Part shown: positions 8,857-18,735 of the stretch, in pieces
Layout: every line of letters begins with the position of its first letter
How positions within the stretch are numbered: position 1 is the stretch's first letter
Origin: Paenalcaligenes niemegkensis
Lineage (GTDB): Bacteria > Pseudomonadota > Gammaproteobacteria > Burkholderiales > Burkholderiaceae_B
NCBI RefSeq assembly: GCF_022230885.1
Contig: NZ_JAKGCT010000005.1
Location: 62,001-126,000, forward strand
Direction: 5' to 3'
DNA: 64,000 nt
Translations under genes and position numbers: made by a program
The notes under the pieces: generated by a model
The model's input: the letters and a program-made list of their open reading frames with translations, nothing else
What the model was told of the DNA's origin: nothing
The model's database searches: none

Positions 8857-9731
8857 TACAACACCTTCGAATTGTTAGATAGTTTGGGGTCGAGCCGATC
8901 ACGCAGGCTATCACCCAGGATGTTTACGCTCAGTACGGTAAGAGACAGAAAGATACCCGGGAAGAGAATGATCCACGGTGCTCGCTGGAATACGGCCCGT
9001 CCTTCGGCCATCACGTTACCCCAGGTTGGTACATCAGCCGAAAAGCCAACGCCGAGGAAGCCTAAGACTGATTCCATTAGAATTGCAGAGGCAAATACAA
9101 AGGTGGTCTGTACAACCAGCGGTGCTATACAGCTTGGTAATATATGCCGCCACATAATTTTGTAAATAGGCAGGCCCAGACCTTCTGCGGCCTTTACATA
9201 TATTTCCTCACGAGTAGTCAACACCACACTGCGAAGTAGGCGGGCCACACGGGGAATTTCAGGGATGGCGATGGCGATCACAATGGAGCTTAAGCTGGCG
9301 CCAAACAAGGAAACCAGTGCAACGGCCAATAGAATGCCTGGAATGGCCATGATTCCGTCCATGATGCGCATAACAATGCTGTCGGTGTAACGGGAAACAC
9401 CTGCGCAAAGACCCACAACGACCCCGCCGACGGCCGCTATCAGCGCCACTCCTGCACCCACAAGCAACGAGATTCGTCCACCGTGCAAAACACGAGCAAA
9501 AACGTCGCGTCCCAGACCGTCCGCTCCAAACCAGTGTTCGGCGCCTGGAGCTTGTAACCGATGGCGTGGGAGCAAGTGCAAAGGGTCATACATGCTCAAT
9601 AATTCAGCGAATATGGCAGATAAAACGATTAGCCCCAAACCGAGCAAGCTGAATAAGGTCAATTTATTTAATGAGCCAATGCGACCCGGTTTTGTCTGAG
9701 GCATGTCGAGGTTTAGTTTTTCAGTGTGCAT
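8856..9731 (-). CDS. Peptide-type ABC transporter permease (DppC/GsiD family)
   Basis: A 291-residue permease. The N-terminal segment around LTLFSLLGLGLIVLSAIFAE and PLHLLPRHRLQAPGAEHWFGADGLGRDVFARV is the DppC-type N-terminal domain. The binding-protein-dependent transport core follows, with EAA loop YVKAAEGLGLPIYKIMWRHILP and FLGVGFSADVPTWGNVM. It pairs with the DppB-type permease 15 bases upstream and the dual ATPase it overlaps. Confidence 0.92.
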   Translation of the reverse strand: MHTEKLNLDMPQTKPGRIGSLNKLTLFSLLGLGLIVLSAIFAELLSMYDPLHLLPRHRLQAPGAEHWFGADGLGRDVFARVLHGGRISLLVGAGVALIAAVGGVVVGLCAGVSRYTDSIVMRIMDGIMAIPGILLAVALVSLFGASLSSIVIAIAIPEIPRVARLLRSVVLTTREEIYVKAAEGLGLPIYKIMWRHILPSCIAPLVVQTTFVFASAILMESVLGFLGVGFSADVPTWGNVMAEGRAVFQRAPWIILFPGIFLSLTVLSVNILGDSLRDRLDPKLSNNSKVL

Positions 9732-9746
9732 AACTCAGTCCATTTA

Positions 9747-10688
9747 TTAATAGCGGATCCGCGGATCAACAAGTACGTAGATCACATCTACTAATAAGTT
9801 AATGCCCACATACACGAGAGAAAAGAAAAGGATGAGACCTTGGACGAGTGGGTAATCACGCGACATGATCGCGTCGATGGTTAGACGCCCCACACCAGGA
9901 ATGTTAAATACGCTTTCCGTAACCACTACGCCACCGATAATTGAGGCAATACTGATGCCGATAACCGTGATGATGGGCACAGCGGCATTGGGTAAAGCGT
10001 GCTTCCATAGCACGCGTCGATCTGTATTGCCTTTGGCCTTGGCCGTTCGGACAAAGTCTTCACCCAATATTTCTAATAGACTGCTGCGCGTTACCCGGGC
10101 AACCAGGGCCATCATTACGATTGACAAGGTAATTGCCGGCAGCGTCATGTGTTCCACAAAGCCAAAGAAGTCGTTAAACGGACTTACATAGCCCTGTACG
10201 GGTAAAAGATTCAGGTAAAGAGAGAAGAAGAGAATTAGCACGTAGCCGATGACGAACGCTGGTACAGAGTAGCCAACCACTGAGAATGCCATGACCAGAC
10301 GATCCAGCAGCGTGCGATGGAACCAAGCAGCAATGGCACCAGCTGGAATGGCCACAAGCAACGTCAGGCAGATAACGCTAAGGGTCAAGAAAAAGGTGGG
10401 TTCCAACCGTCCCATAATCATGGAAGCCACGGATTGTTTGGTCAGAATTGACATACCCAACTCGCCTTTGAGCAGATCTGCAAGCCAGATACCGTACTGC
10501 ACGGTCAAGGGACGATCCAGGCCCAAACTGATGCGCATGCTTTCGATTACTTCCGCACTTGCCGTGTCACCCGCCATTAGTAAGGCGGGATCTCCGGAGC
10601 TTAAGCGCAAAAGCAAGAAGATTAGCATCGTGACAATCAATATCACGGGAACAGTGCTTGCCAGGCGAACTAGAATTAATTTGAACAT
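9747..10688 (-). CDS. Peptide-type ABC transporter permease (DppB/GsiC family)
   Basis: A 313-residue permease with about six membrane segments. Recognisable family elements are the N-terminal RLASTVPVILIVTMLIFLLLRL, GDPALLMAG, LGLDRPLTVQYG, the EAA loop FVRTAKAKGNTDRRVLWKHALPNA, VVTESVFNIPGVGRLTIDAI and the C-terminal DVIYVLVDPRIRY. It is the second gene of the transporter operon, between the binding protein (10722-12290) and the second permease. Confidence 0.92.
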   Translation of the reverse strand: MFKLILVRLASTVPVILIVTMLIFLLLRLSSGDPALLMAGDTASAEVIESMRISLGLDRPLTVQYGIWLADLLKGELGMSILTKQSVASMIMGRLEPTFFLTLSVICLTLLVAIPAGAIAAWFHRTLLDRLVMAFSVVGYSVPAFVIGYVLILFFSLYLNLLPVQGYVSPFNDFFGFVEHMTLPAITLSIVMMALVARVTRSSLLEILGEDFVRTAKAKGNTDRRVLWKHALPNAAVPIITVIGISIASIIGGVVVTESVFNIPGVGRLTIDAIMSRDYPLVQGLILFFSLVYVGINLLVDVIYVLVDPRIRY

Positions 10689-10721
10689 GCAGTACTCAAC
10701 CTCTAATCAAAAGCTTGCGCC

Positions 10722-12290
10722 TTAGTTGTTTTTTTCGATATTCCAATAAACAGATACAGGGGTTTGCGGCAAACGTCCTACTGATTCGTGATGAGCCGAG
10801 TAGTTGTAGTAATTACCTAAGGGGATATAGAACACAAGCTCATACGCGCGTTCTTGTATCTTTGCGGCAATTGATTTTTGCTCGTCACGAGTGGTGGCCC
10901 TGGCAAAATCATCTTTCAGCTTTCCCATAAGATCATCTTGCGACCAGCCGTCGTAGCCTATTTCACCCCGAGTATCGAGGTTGATATTGGCGATAGGCGA
11001 AGTTAAATCCATCAGGCTCCATCCACCGAACGCTACGCTCCATCCACCTTCGGAGCTAGGAGTTTTGAGCTTGCGGCGGCTAAAGTACGTAGCAAAGTCC
11101 ATTGATGGCATATCGACCTTCATGCCGATGGAACGCAGCACCTGAGCAGTCATCGGTGCCAGGCCTTGAAATGTCGGGTTATCCGTAATATTCAGGACTA
11201 CCGTTGATTCGCCGTTGTAGCCGCCTTGCTTAAGCAGTTCTTTGGCTTTTTCAAGATCGGGCTCAACCACGCCTAAATCGCTGGCTAGAGGCGTATCGCA
11301 GCCAAACAGTGACTGGCAAACCTTATAACCGTCGGGATCACCAATCAGGGCATCCATGAAGTCCTGCTGATTGATCGCGTGCAGCGCAGCTCGCCGATTT
11401 TCAATATTATCGAATGGCGGCTGTAACCAATTAAGGCGGATGGCGGGGCTTTGCATGTCTCCCGACCGATGCACTACAACCGATTTTTTGTCTTGTAATA
11501 AACCGGCCATGTCGTGGTTGAGGCGTTCGATAATATCGATTTCGCCTTTCTGTAAGGCGTTTATCGCGGTTTGTGCGTCAGGAAACGAAATCCACTCTAC
11601 CCGATCTACTTTGACTTCGCGGCCACCACTTAATGCATCCATGGGTTCAGGGCGTGGTGTGTAATCTTGATGTTTCTCGTAGACTACCCGTACACCAGGC
11701 TGGAACTCTTCTGCGACAAAACGCAGCGGTCCAGAGCCGATCACTTCACTAATGCTTTGATCTGAAGGTGTTTCGGCGATGCGCTTGGGCATGATAAAAG
11801 GAACATGTGAATTCCGTTTCGCAAGTGAATCCAGCATCAGGCCGTAAGGTTCGCTAAGCTGAATTTTGAAGCTTTTCTCATCAATCGCTTCAATACTTTC
11901 GGTGACCGCTCCAATGCGTCCACCCGTGATGTCACGATTGAACCAGCGCTTGAGGGATGCCACGACATCTTCGGCGGTTACCGGCGCACCATCATGAAAA
12001 ATCAGACCATCACGCAGGTTGAACACCCACTCCAGCTGGTCTTCGCTAACCGAGTAGTCGCCTACCATTTGTGGCTTGGGTTCGTATTTGCTATCTAAAG
12101 AAAACAATGTTTCGTAGACGGCATAACTATGATCACGGGTGATGTCAGCGGTCGAGGTCATAGGGTCAAGCAGCCGCAACGACGCGTGGGTTGCCACTTT
12201 TAAAGTAACCGGTTCTTGGGCACTGACAGCTCCTGCTGGCGAGAAAGCCAGTACGGTAGCTGCAATCAACGGTTTATAAAATAATTTCAT
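10722..12290 (-). CDS. Peptide/nickel-type ABC transporter substrate-binding protein (SBP_bac_5)
   Basis: A 522-residue periplasmic binding protein with a signal peptide of about 24 residues ending AVSA. The family core includes LEWVFNLRDGLIFHDGAPVTAEDVV, LEKAKELLKQGGYNG and ADIVERL-like segments. Length and motifs match DppA/GsiB-type proteins for peptides, glutathione or opines. It is the first transporter gene and sits just downstream of the gamma-glutamyltransferase gene, so a gamma-glutamyl compound is a reasonable ligand (inference). Confidence 0.9.
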   Translation of the reverse strand: MKLFYKPLIAATVLAFSPAGAVSAQEPVTLKVATHASLRLLDPMTSTADITRDHSYAVYETLFSLDSKYEPKPQMVGDYSVSEDQLEWVFNLRDGLIFHDGAPVTAEDVVASLKRWFNRDITGGRIGAVTESIEAIDEKSFKIQLSEPYGLMLDSLAKRNSHVPFIMPKRIAETPSDQSISEVIGSGPLRFVAEEFQPGVRVVYEKHQDYTPRPEPMDALSGGREVKVDRVEWISFPDAQTAINALQKGEIDIIERLNHDMAGLLQDKKSVVVHRSGDMQSPAIRLNWLQPPFDNIENRRAALHAINQQDFMDALIGDPDGYKVCQSLFGCDTPLASDLGVVEPDLEKAKELLKQGGYNGESTVVLNITDNPTFQGLAPMTAQVLRSIGMKVDMPSMDFATYFSRRKLKTPSSEGGWSVAFGGWSLMDLTSPIANINLDTRGEIGYDGWSQDDLMGKLKDDFARATTRDEQKSIAAKIQERAYELVFYIPLGNYYNYSAHHESVGRLPQTPVSVYWNIEKNN

Positions 12291-12306
12291 GTCTATCCTC
12301 CAGTTT

Positions 12307-14000
12307 TTAATTGTTGGGTTTTCCTTCGGGCCAGAAAGAAACCCCCGGTTTAGCTAATCCGCCTCCGATTCCCATTGGTGTTCCATCTGCTCTCCAACAT
12401 GCCGCGCCAGTCATCGTGCCGGTAGCGTCAAATTGGATTGCATTCATACCTCCCCTATATGAGGGACAGGGCAGAGCTCGTGACCCATCTCGGTTAATTC
12501 TGTGCGCAGATCATCGGGAAAATGATGTTCCAGCTCGACGTGCTGGCCTTGAGTCCACACCCGGGGTGCTTCCACAGCTTGTTGCAAACTCATACCGTGA
12601 TCGATGAGATTAACTACGCTTTGCAACGCAGAGGTATAGATGCGTGCGCCGCCTGGAAGGCCCAAGGCGAACCACGGTCGGTCGTCTTTGTACACAATTA
12701 GGGGTGATTGGGCGCTGGTTACTCGCTTGCCCGGCTGAATTGACATGGCGTTACCCGGGTGAGGGTCGAATAAATACATGTAGTTATTCATCATGACGCC
12801 AGTTCCCGGAACCACCATGCGCGCACCGAAAAGACTATTGATCGTGTGTGTTGCGCAGACGATATTTCCTTCGCTGTCAGCTACCGTGACATGCGTTGTA
12901 TTGGGCGACTCATGATGTGGCAACGCCGAGGTGTAATGTCCTGCTTGAGATTGTTGGATTTGAGCCCAGCGCTTCGTGGCATAGGCTGCAGAGAGCAAGG
13001 TCTCTACAGGCGCAGCGATAAAGGCAGGGTCGCCCATGGCCTGGGCACGATCCGATGCTGCTATTTTCATAACTTCAAGCAGCAAGTGGGTGCTGGCGGT
13101 AGTACCAAACCCCAGAGCACGCATATCGACATGCTCCAGCAGTTTTAGCATCTGCAGCACATGCACTCCGCCCGAACAGGGAGGCGGTGGGCCCACTATC
13201 TCGTAGCCTCTATAGCTGCCCCGTACCGGTTGACGCCATACAGCCTGATAGGTGCGGATGTCGTTCATCGTCAATAACGTATCTACTTTCGGTAACCAGG
13301 TTTCTAACGCTGTGCCGAAGCTGCCGTTCCACAAAGCGTCCGCGCCATCCAGGGCAATTTGCTCAAGTGTCTGAGCATAGTCTTTCTGAATCAGCAGGTC
13401 GCCTGGTGCTAGCGGCTGACCTTTGGGAAGATAGATGGCCGACATTGCTGCGTCATTAGCCATATCCGCCAAAGCGTCTTTCAGACAGGCAGCAAAATAA
13501 TGACTCACTGCAAAGCCTTCACGCGCGTGACGAATGGCTGGACCTAGTAATCTACCCCAGGAGAGCCGTCCATACTTGGCATGGGTTTCATGCCATGCCT
13601 TAAGGTTTCCCGGAACGGCAAAAGAACGAGGGCCGACACAATTTTCGCGTCCCTTTACCTCCATGTAATTGGGCCACGATTCGGATATGGGTTCATAGCA
13701 GTCTGGGGAGGCGCCTTTGGGGGCGCAGGAAAGTCCGTCTACTACGACGTTTTCCCCACTTGCGGTACGCAACAGTGTCGTGCCTCCACCCATAATACCG
13801 ATCATCATCGGCTCAACGACCGTTAGTGTCAGTAATGCAGAAATCGCGCCATCAATGGCGTTGCCTCCCAGTGCGAGCATTTCGCTGGATGCCGACGACG
13901 CCAAGGGATGGTTTGTGACGCTCATTCCTTGCGATGCTACCGCCGGACTTTTGCTGGTTTTCGGCGGGGTAATACAAAATGTAGATTCTTTAGACCACAT
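12307..14000 (-). CDS. Gamma-glutamyltransferase family protein (Ntn hydrolase), frameshifted near C-terminus
   Basis: Repaired length is about 564 residues. Family landmarks are GGNAIDGAISA near the N-terminus, the processing/nucleophile Thr in NTTHVTVADSEGN, SLFGARMVVPGTGVMMNN, GKRVTSAQSPLIV, and LGLPGGARI. The observed frame stops at 12444 after HIGEV. One extra base in the C run at 12452-12455 restores GGGMNAIQFD, GAACWRADG and a normal C-terminus ending at 12307. No signal peptide is visible, so the enzyme probably acts in the cytosol, like YwrD-type homologues, on substrate brought in by the ABC transporter downstream. AGAGG precedes the ATG at 14000. Confidence 0.9.
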
Positions 14001-14052
14001 ATGACTATCCTCTTTTTTAGTTGCCGTAGTCTACTTGCCCACTGCAGGGTGC

Positions 14053-15819
14053 TTAAATTGATTTGTTGGACGAAGCGGGGCTCGCCACAAGAAAATCGAA
14101 ATCCGCACCTTTATCGGCTTGCAGTACAGTTTGTAGAAATAAACGTTTATAACCGCGGGTTACACCATGCCTTTCTAAGGCAGTAGGGATTGTCTCGGCT
14201 TGGCGAGAAGCTAGCTCTGCTGGGCTGATGAGAAGGTCAATGATGCGTTCACTGACTGAGAGACGAACACGGTCTCCGGTACGCACGCACATGAGGGGAC
14301 CACCTAAGGCAGCCTCAGGCGTAACGTGCAACACAATCGTGCCGAAGGCCGTGCCACTCATGCGTCCGTCAGAAATACGAACCATGTCTTTTACGCCGGC
14401 AGCAGCAAGTTTTTTCGGGATGGGAATGTATCCCGCCTCGGGCATGCCAGGAGCACCTTTGGGGCCTATGTTCTTCAGCACCAAGACATCATCAGCGTTT
14501 ACATCAAGATTCTCGTCGTCGAGGCGAGACACGAGATCTTCCATGCCATCAAAAACAACGGCGCGTCCTTCATGCTCCATGAGTGAAGGAGTTGCAGCAG
14601 ATTGTTTAATAATGGCGCCACCAGGGGCTAGGTTACCGCGTAACACCGCGACGCCGCCTTGTGCATAAATAGGGCGATCAAAAGGACGAATCACTTCGGT
14701 GTTGTAGCTGTCGTCGTACTGGTCAATGATGTCGCCCATGTTTTGTCCGCTGACCGACAGCGCGTCCAAATGTAGCAAGGGCCGCAACTCACGCAGCAAC
14801 GCCGGCATTCCGCCTGCTTTATGGAAGTCCTCCATATAGAATTGACCTGTTGGCTTCAGGTTCACCAAAACTGGTGTTTCACGGCCCATTTGATCCAGGC
14901 GATCAAGGTCTACGGTCAGGCCCAGTCGGCCTGCGATTGCGGCTAAGTGCACAATTCCATTAGTGGATCCGCCTAAAGCCAACAGCACACGCATAGCGTT
15001 TTCAAAAGCTTTATACGTGAGTATTTTGTCGATACCTTCGCCAAACTTGGCTAACTCCACTGCACGAGTACCCGTCTGCTCGGCAGTACGCATGCGATCA
15101 GCGGTGACGGCGGGAGGGGTCGCGCCCCCAGGCAACATAATCCCTAGCGCTTCTGCGAGGCAGGCCATGGTGCTTGCCGTGCCCATCACAGAGCAAGTGC
15201 CTACACTGGCTACGAGTTGATTGTTTACAACGCCCACTTCTTGCTCGGACATTTCGCCCGCACGAAACTTTCCCCAATAGCTGCGGCAATCCGTACAGGC
15301 GCCCAGCCGAGTTCCCTTATATGAACCCGTCAGCATCGCTCCAGTGGCCAATTGTATGGTGGGAATTCCAGCCGACGCAGCCCCCATTAATTGAGCCGGA
15401 ATCGTCTTGTCGCAGCCGCCTATTAAAATAATGGCATCCATGGGTTGCGCTTTGATCATTTCCTCCACGTCCATCGACATGAGGTTACGCAAATACATGC
15501 TGGTCGGCGTAGCGAAACTTTCGTGTATGGAAATGGTGGGGAAATCCATGGGCAAGCCGCCTGCAAGCATGATCCCACGCTTTACCGCAGCAAGTAATTC
15601 TGGCATGTTCCCGTGACAAGGATTGTAGGCGCTAGCCGCACCCGCGATACCAATAATGGGACGATCCAAGGCATCATCAGTATATCCTGCACCTTTGAGA
15701 AAAGCTTTACGCAAGAATAAAGAAAAGCCTTCATCGCCATAAGAAGTTAGTGCCTTGCGCATGCCTTTGGCCGGGCCAGAGCTGGGGATTGTTGTCTCTT
15801 TGTCATCGTTATTACTCAT
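14053..15819 (-). CDS. IlvD/Edd family dehydratase (sugar-acid or dihydroxy-acid dehydratase)
   Basis: A 588-residue iron-sulfur dehydratase. Cluster-ligand cysteines are visible in NPCHGNMP, GGCDKTIPAQLMG and SVGTCSVMGTASTMAC, plus GGSTNGIVHLAAIA and ISDGRMSGTAFGTIVLHVTPEA. These features are shared by dihydroxy-acid, phosphogluconate, L-arabinonate and xylonate dehydratases. The context (ABC importers, RuBisCO-like gene cluster, not ilv genes) favours a sugar-acid dehydratase over the isoleucine/valine enzyme. It is upstream of ggt in the same direction, 52 bases apart. Confidence 0.88.
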   Translation of the reverse strand: MSNNDDKETTIPSSGPAKGMRKALTSYGDEGFSLFLRKAFLKGAGYTDDALDRPIIGIAGAASAYNPCHGNMPELLAAVKRGIMLAGGLPMDFPTISIHESFATPTSMYLRNLMSMDVEEMIKAQPMDAIILIGGCDKTIPAQLMGAASAGIPTIQLATGAMLTGSYKGTRLGACTDCRSYWGKFRAGEMSEQEVGVVNNQLVASVGTCSVMGTASTMACLAEALGIMLPGGATPPAVTADRMRTAEQTGTRAVELAKFGEGIDKILTYKAFENAMRVLLALGGSTNGIVHLAAIAGRLGLTVDLDRLDQMGRETPVLVNLKPTGQFYMEDFHKAGGMPALLRELRPLLHLDALSVSGQNMGDIIDQYDDSYNTEVIRPFDRPIYAQGGVAVLRGNLAPGGAIIKQSAATPSLMEHEGRAVVFDGMEDLVSRLDDENLDVNADDVLVLKNIGPKGAPGMPEAGYIPIPKKLAAAGVKDMVRISDGRMSGTAFGTIVLHVTPEAALGGPLMCVRTGDRVRLSVSERIIDLLISPAELASRQAETIPTALERHGVTRGYKRLFLQTVLQADKGADFDFLVASPASSNKSI

Positions 15820-15976
15820 ATCAATACTTAAGCCCTAAAAGCCATTGTCAGTTATTGATCCGAATCTTACGCATGGAAAGAACTTATAAAAAGCATCTAG
15901 TCATTGCTTCAAAGCATAATATTTTTATTGTTTTGTCAGCAAAGCTATTAACTGGCTCTGCTATCTGCCGAGATAG

Positions 15977-16780
15977 TTAGTGTTGATGTGAAGTGGGCTT
16001 CGGCAAATTTGCCCTCACTAAACGGCCAGCAATAGATTCAGTCATAGGAATCTCGGGCAAGGCATCTCCCGGACCAAACCAGCGCGCATCGGTGATTTCG
16101 TCCTCTTGGATGCAAAGTTCGCCGCCGGCGTACTCGGCTGTGTAGGCGATCATGAGGGAATGCGGGAAGGGCCAAGACTGACTGCCGAAATAGCGCAGGT
16201 CTTTGACCTGCAGGCCAACTTCTTCGAGCACCTCGCGGTGGATCGCCTCTTCTATGTTTTCCCCTGCCTCGACAAAGCCGGCCAGTGGGGAGTAACGCGC
16301 GGTGCCGTATGTTTTATGGTGCGCCAGCAGTATTTCGTCGCCTCGTTTGATGAGCACCATCATGGCAGGCGAAATGCGCGGGTAGGCAGAAAAACCGCAG
16401 GCGGGACAGTGAAAACAGAGTTCTTTCTCCGACTTGCGCATGGGCGTCGCACAGACACCGCAATACCGGTGGGTGCGCACCCACTCTGACACTTGAAAGG
16501 CCCGACCTGCCAGTGCACCGTCTTCACCAAGCTCGGTCATGGCAGCCCGAAGCTTGCGAAAGGCAAAGCCTGCCGGCGCCTCGACGTCGCGGGCGACATG
16601 GCAGGTATGGTGCCTGGAGTCAGCCGAAAGCTGTATTAAATGAAGTGCGTCGGGCCCTGCGCCTATAAGGGCACAGGTGTCAGCGTCGGGAAAGTCGCTG
16701 CCCGATTCGCATAAAAGAAGCTCGTCGCCACGGAAAATGAAATTCACATTGTCTTCCTGATTATCTATGCGACGTATCAT
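15977..16780 (-). CDS. nudC: NAD(+) diphosphatase / RNA deNADding enzyme NudC
   Basis: A 267-residue Nudix protein. The zinc ribbon is formed by CGVCATP and CPACG, followed by YPRISPAMMVLI. The Nudix box is GFVEAGENIEEAIHREVLEEVGL with the catalytic REVLEE core, and SQSWPFPHSLM is the NudC-specific motif that binds NAD. The enzyme splits NADH to NMNH and AMP and removes NAD caps from RNA. It stands alone between the dehydratase and the hipBA region. Confidence 0.95.
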   Translation of the reverse strand: MIRRIDNQEDNVNFIFRGDELLLCESGSDFPDADTCALIGAGPDALHLIQLSADSRHHTCHVARDVEAPAGFAFRKLRAAMTELGEDGALAGRAFQVSEWVRTHRYCGVCATPMRKSEKELCFHCPACGFSAYPRISPAMMVLIKRGDEILLAHHKTYGTARYSPLAGFVEAGENIEEAIHREVLEEVGLQVKDLRYFGSQSWPFPHSLMIAYTAEYAGGELCIQEDEITDARWFGPGDALPEIPMTESIAGRLVRANLPKPTSHQH

Positions 16781-16993
16781 ACCCTTTCATAAGCTTTTCG
16801 CCATGCCAGCTCTCAATAATGGCGTTTGAGCTGTTGCCGATTTTTTAATTTGCTTTAGGTGCGTATAAGCGAGTTGGTGGGCTGCCAGTACGCATCCACG
16901 GCTTTTGCACACGTCATTGCGGCGTAACTGGCAATATTCCATGTCATCGGGGTATCAGGGCTGGTCCATTCTCAGGAACGAGGGGCTGATATT

Positions 16994-17111
16994 TGATATA
17001 TTTTTCTATATAAATAAAATATATGATCTATTAGCATATATCAGATACTTCATTTACTCATTTACTCATTTACTCATTTACTCATTTTTCATGATATAGT
17101 TTTATATATCA
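16994..17111 (+). promoter_or_regulatory. Three HipB-type operator palindromes upstream of hipBA
   Basis: Three 20-base inverted repeats share the plan TGATATA-N6-TATATCA. The copies are at 16994-17013 (right arm TATATAA, one mismatch), 17024-17043 (left arm TGATCTA, one mismatch) and 17092-17111 (perfect). The first two start 30 bases apart, close to three helical turns, on one face of the helix. HipB antitoxins bind such spaced palindromes and repress their own operon. A further hairpin, TGATGC-N8-GCATCA at 17123-17142, ends 4 bases before the hipB start codon and may limit its translation. Confidence 0.75.
17051..17087 (+). repeat. 8-base tandem repeat (CATTTACT, 4.6 copies) between hipBA operators
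   Basis: Four perfect copies of CATTTACT and a partial fifth lie between the second (17024-17043) and third (17092-17111) operator palindromes. Short tandem repeats of this size change copy number by slippage. Each gain or loss would move the operators by 8 bases, about three quarters of a helical turn, and alter the promoter spacing. Confidence 0.85.
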
Positions 17112-17146
17112 AAATGAGGGTGTGATGCAAAATCACGCATCAGTTT

Positions 17147-17464
17147 ATGAGCTATAACCTCGAACACTTCTCCGACCGCTTGCGGCAAGCACGCATTGCT
17201 AAAAACTTGAGTCAACGCGAACTCAGTAAATTAGCTGGCGTGCCGCAGTCGCACATCTCCAGGATTGAAAGCAATCAGGTAGATCTGCGGATCTCGAGTT
17301 TGATCGCCATTGTCAATGCCCTGGATCTGGAAGTGGCACTTATCCCGCGTAAGGCTATGCCAGCTGTGCGGTCAATAGTGCGTCAAGTCGCTAGTAATAC
17401 ATCCATTCAACGGTCGGCCAGCGAAGCCAAGCCCGCCTACACCCTGGACGAGGACGATCAGTAA
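17147..17464 (+). CDS. hipB: HipB-type antitoxin (XRE helix-turn-helix)
   Basis: A 105-residue protein with an XRE helix-turn-helix at about residues 10-65 (LRQARIAKNLSQRELSKLAGV, SHISRIESNQVDLRISSL) and an acidic flexible tail. Its stop codon overlaps the start of the hipA-type gene (TAATG), the standard arrangement of HipBA modules. It is expected to neutralise HipA and repress the operon by binding the palindromes upstream. No strong ribosome site precedes the ATG. Confidence 0.9.
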   Translation: MSYNLEHFSDRLRQARIAKNLSQRELSKLAGVPQSHISRIESNQVDLRISSLIAIVNALDLEVALIPRKAMPAVRSIVRQVASNTSIQRSASEAKPAYTLDEDDQ

Positions 17465-18689
17465 TGACGGATGTTTCCACCTTGACCGTCCGACTCTACA
17501 ACGAGCCTATCGGCACTCTCACCTATGTCGGCGGCGAACGTACCTTGTTCGTGTTTAATGACATCTATATCAATGACTCAAACAGACCGACGCTAAGCCT
17601 GAGCTTTAAGGATACGTTCGGTCAGTTGCTGACCGACTTCAAACCTTACCGCAGCAAACTCATGCCCTTTTTTCCAACTTGCTGCCTGAAGGGCATTTGC
17701 GCCAATATCTGGCTGACACGGCAGGCGTGCACCCAGAAAGGGAATACTTTCTATTAGGTGCGCTGGGCCAGGATTTGCCTGGTGCCATCACTGTCACCAC
17801 CGAAACCAATCAAGCATGGCCGAATGTATCCCGTACGAATCCCGACGATGTCACGTCAACTGCCATTGAGCATGCTTTGCGATTTTCTTTGGCCGGCGTA
17901 CAGCTGAAATTTTCCGCTGTCATGAGCGCTTTGGGCGGCTTGACGATTCCCGCACGAGGCATTGGCGGGCATTGGATTGTCAAACTGCCTTCTCGGGATT
18001 TTAGGCATGTACCTGAGAACGAGTTTTCCATGATGGCATTGGCCAAAATGGTGGGCATTGATGTTCCTGCCATCGATATTGTCGATGTTGACACTATCAA
18101 CAATCTGCCTGAAGGCATCAGCCACTTGGGTAGCAAAGCATTTATCATTGAACGCTTTGACCGCACGGACGAAGGCCACAGCATTCACACGGAGGACTTT
18201 GCCCAAGTGTTCGGCGTGTTTCCGCAGGCCAAGTACGAGAAAGCCAGTTACCGCAATCTGGCCAGGGTCATCGCAGCCGAGTCCGGTGACGGCGGCATCG
18301 CCGAGTTTATCCGCAGGGCGACGTTTAATGTTCTTATCGGCAATGGCGACATGCACCTCAAAAACTGGTCGCTTATCTATCGAGATCGACAGCATGTAGA
18401 GCTGTCGCCTGCCTACGACTTTGTCTCCACCATTGCCTATATTCCGGAAGACAGATCCGCCCTGACATTCAGTCGTGGCAAGGCATTCACGGACTACACC
18501 TTTGACGAACTGGAGCATTTGGCCGCTAAAGCTGCCTTACCACGCAAGCTGGTGATGGGTACCGCGCAGGAAACCGTTGCGCTTTTTATGCAACGCTGGG
18601 CCAGCGAGAAGAATCACTTGCCCATGGATAAAGATGTACGAACCGCAATTGATAAACACCTTAAAACACTGCCAATTTTGACCGCGTAA
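17464..18689 (+). CDS. hipA: HipA-type serine/threonine kinase toxin, frameshifted
   Basis: Repaired length about 408 residues. The N-terminal subdomain (LTVRLYNEPIGTLTY, RPTLSLSF) runs into a stop at 17757. The frame resumes in LPEGHLRQYLADTAGVHPEREYFLLGALGQDLPGA, then LRFSLAGVQLKFS, the ATP-binding HWIVKLPS, the catalytic-loop segment NVLIGNGDMHLKNWSL and the metal-binding YDFVST. A T6 run at 17668-17673 marks the break; a seventh T gives SNLLPEGHLR, the family sequence. The gene is therefore probably intact. HipA kinases phosphorylate targets such as glutamyl-tRNA synthetase and cause dormancy. Confidence 0.9.
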
Positions 18690-18735
18690 CCCTGATACGG
18701 TCGACTTCTCTAGGCAAACACCGTAAATTGCCAAC

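Noticed and set aside
14053..15819. Biosynthetic ilvD
   Set aside because: The family cannot be split safely by eye, but the catabolic neighbourhood and absence of ilv genes argue against calling it ilvD.
16905..17099. A 64-residue frame through the A+T-rich hipBA promoter
   Set aside because: It spans the tandem repeat and operator palindromes, has no ribosome site and low-complexity content.
17464..18689. Inactive hipA, leaving an orphan antitoxin
   Set aside because: The break is a single T-run base and both halves keep all motifs; a base error is favoured over inactivation.
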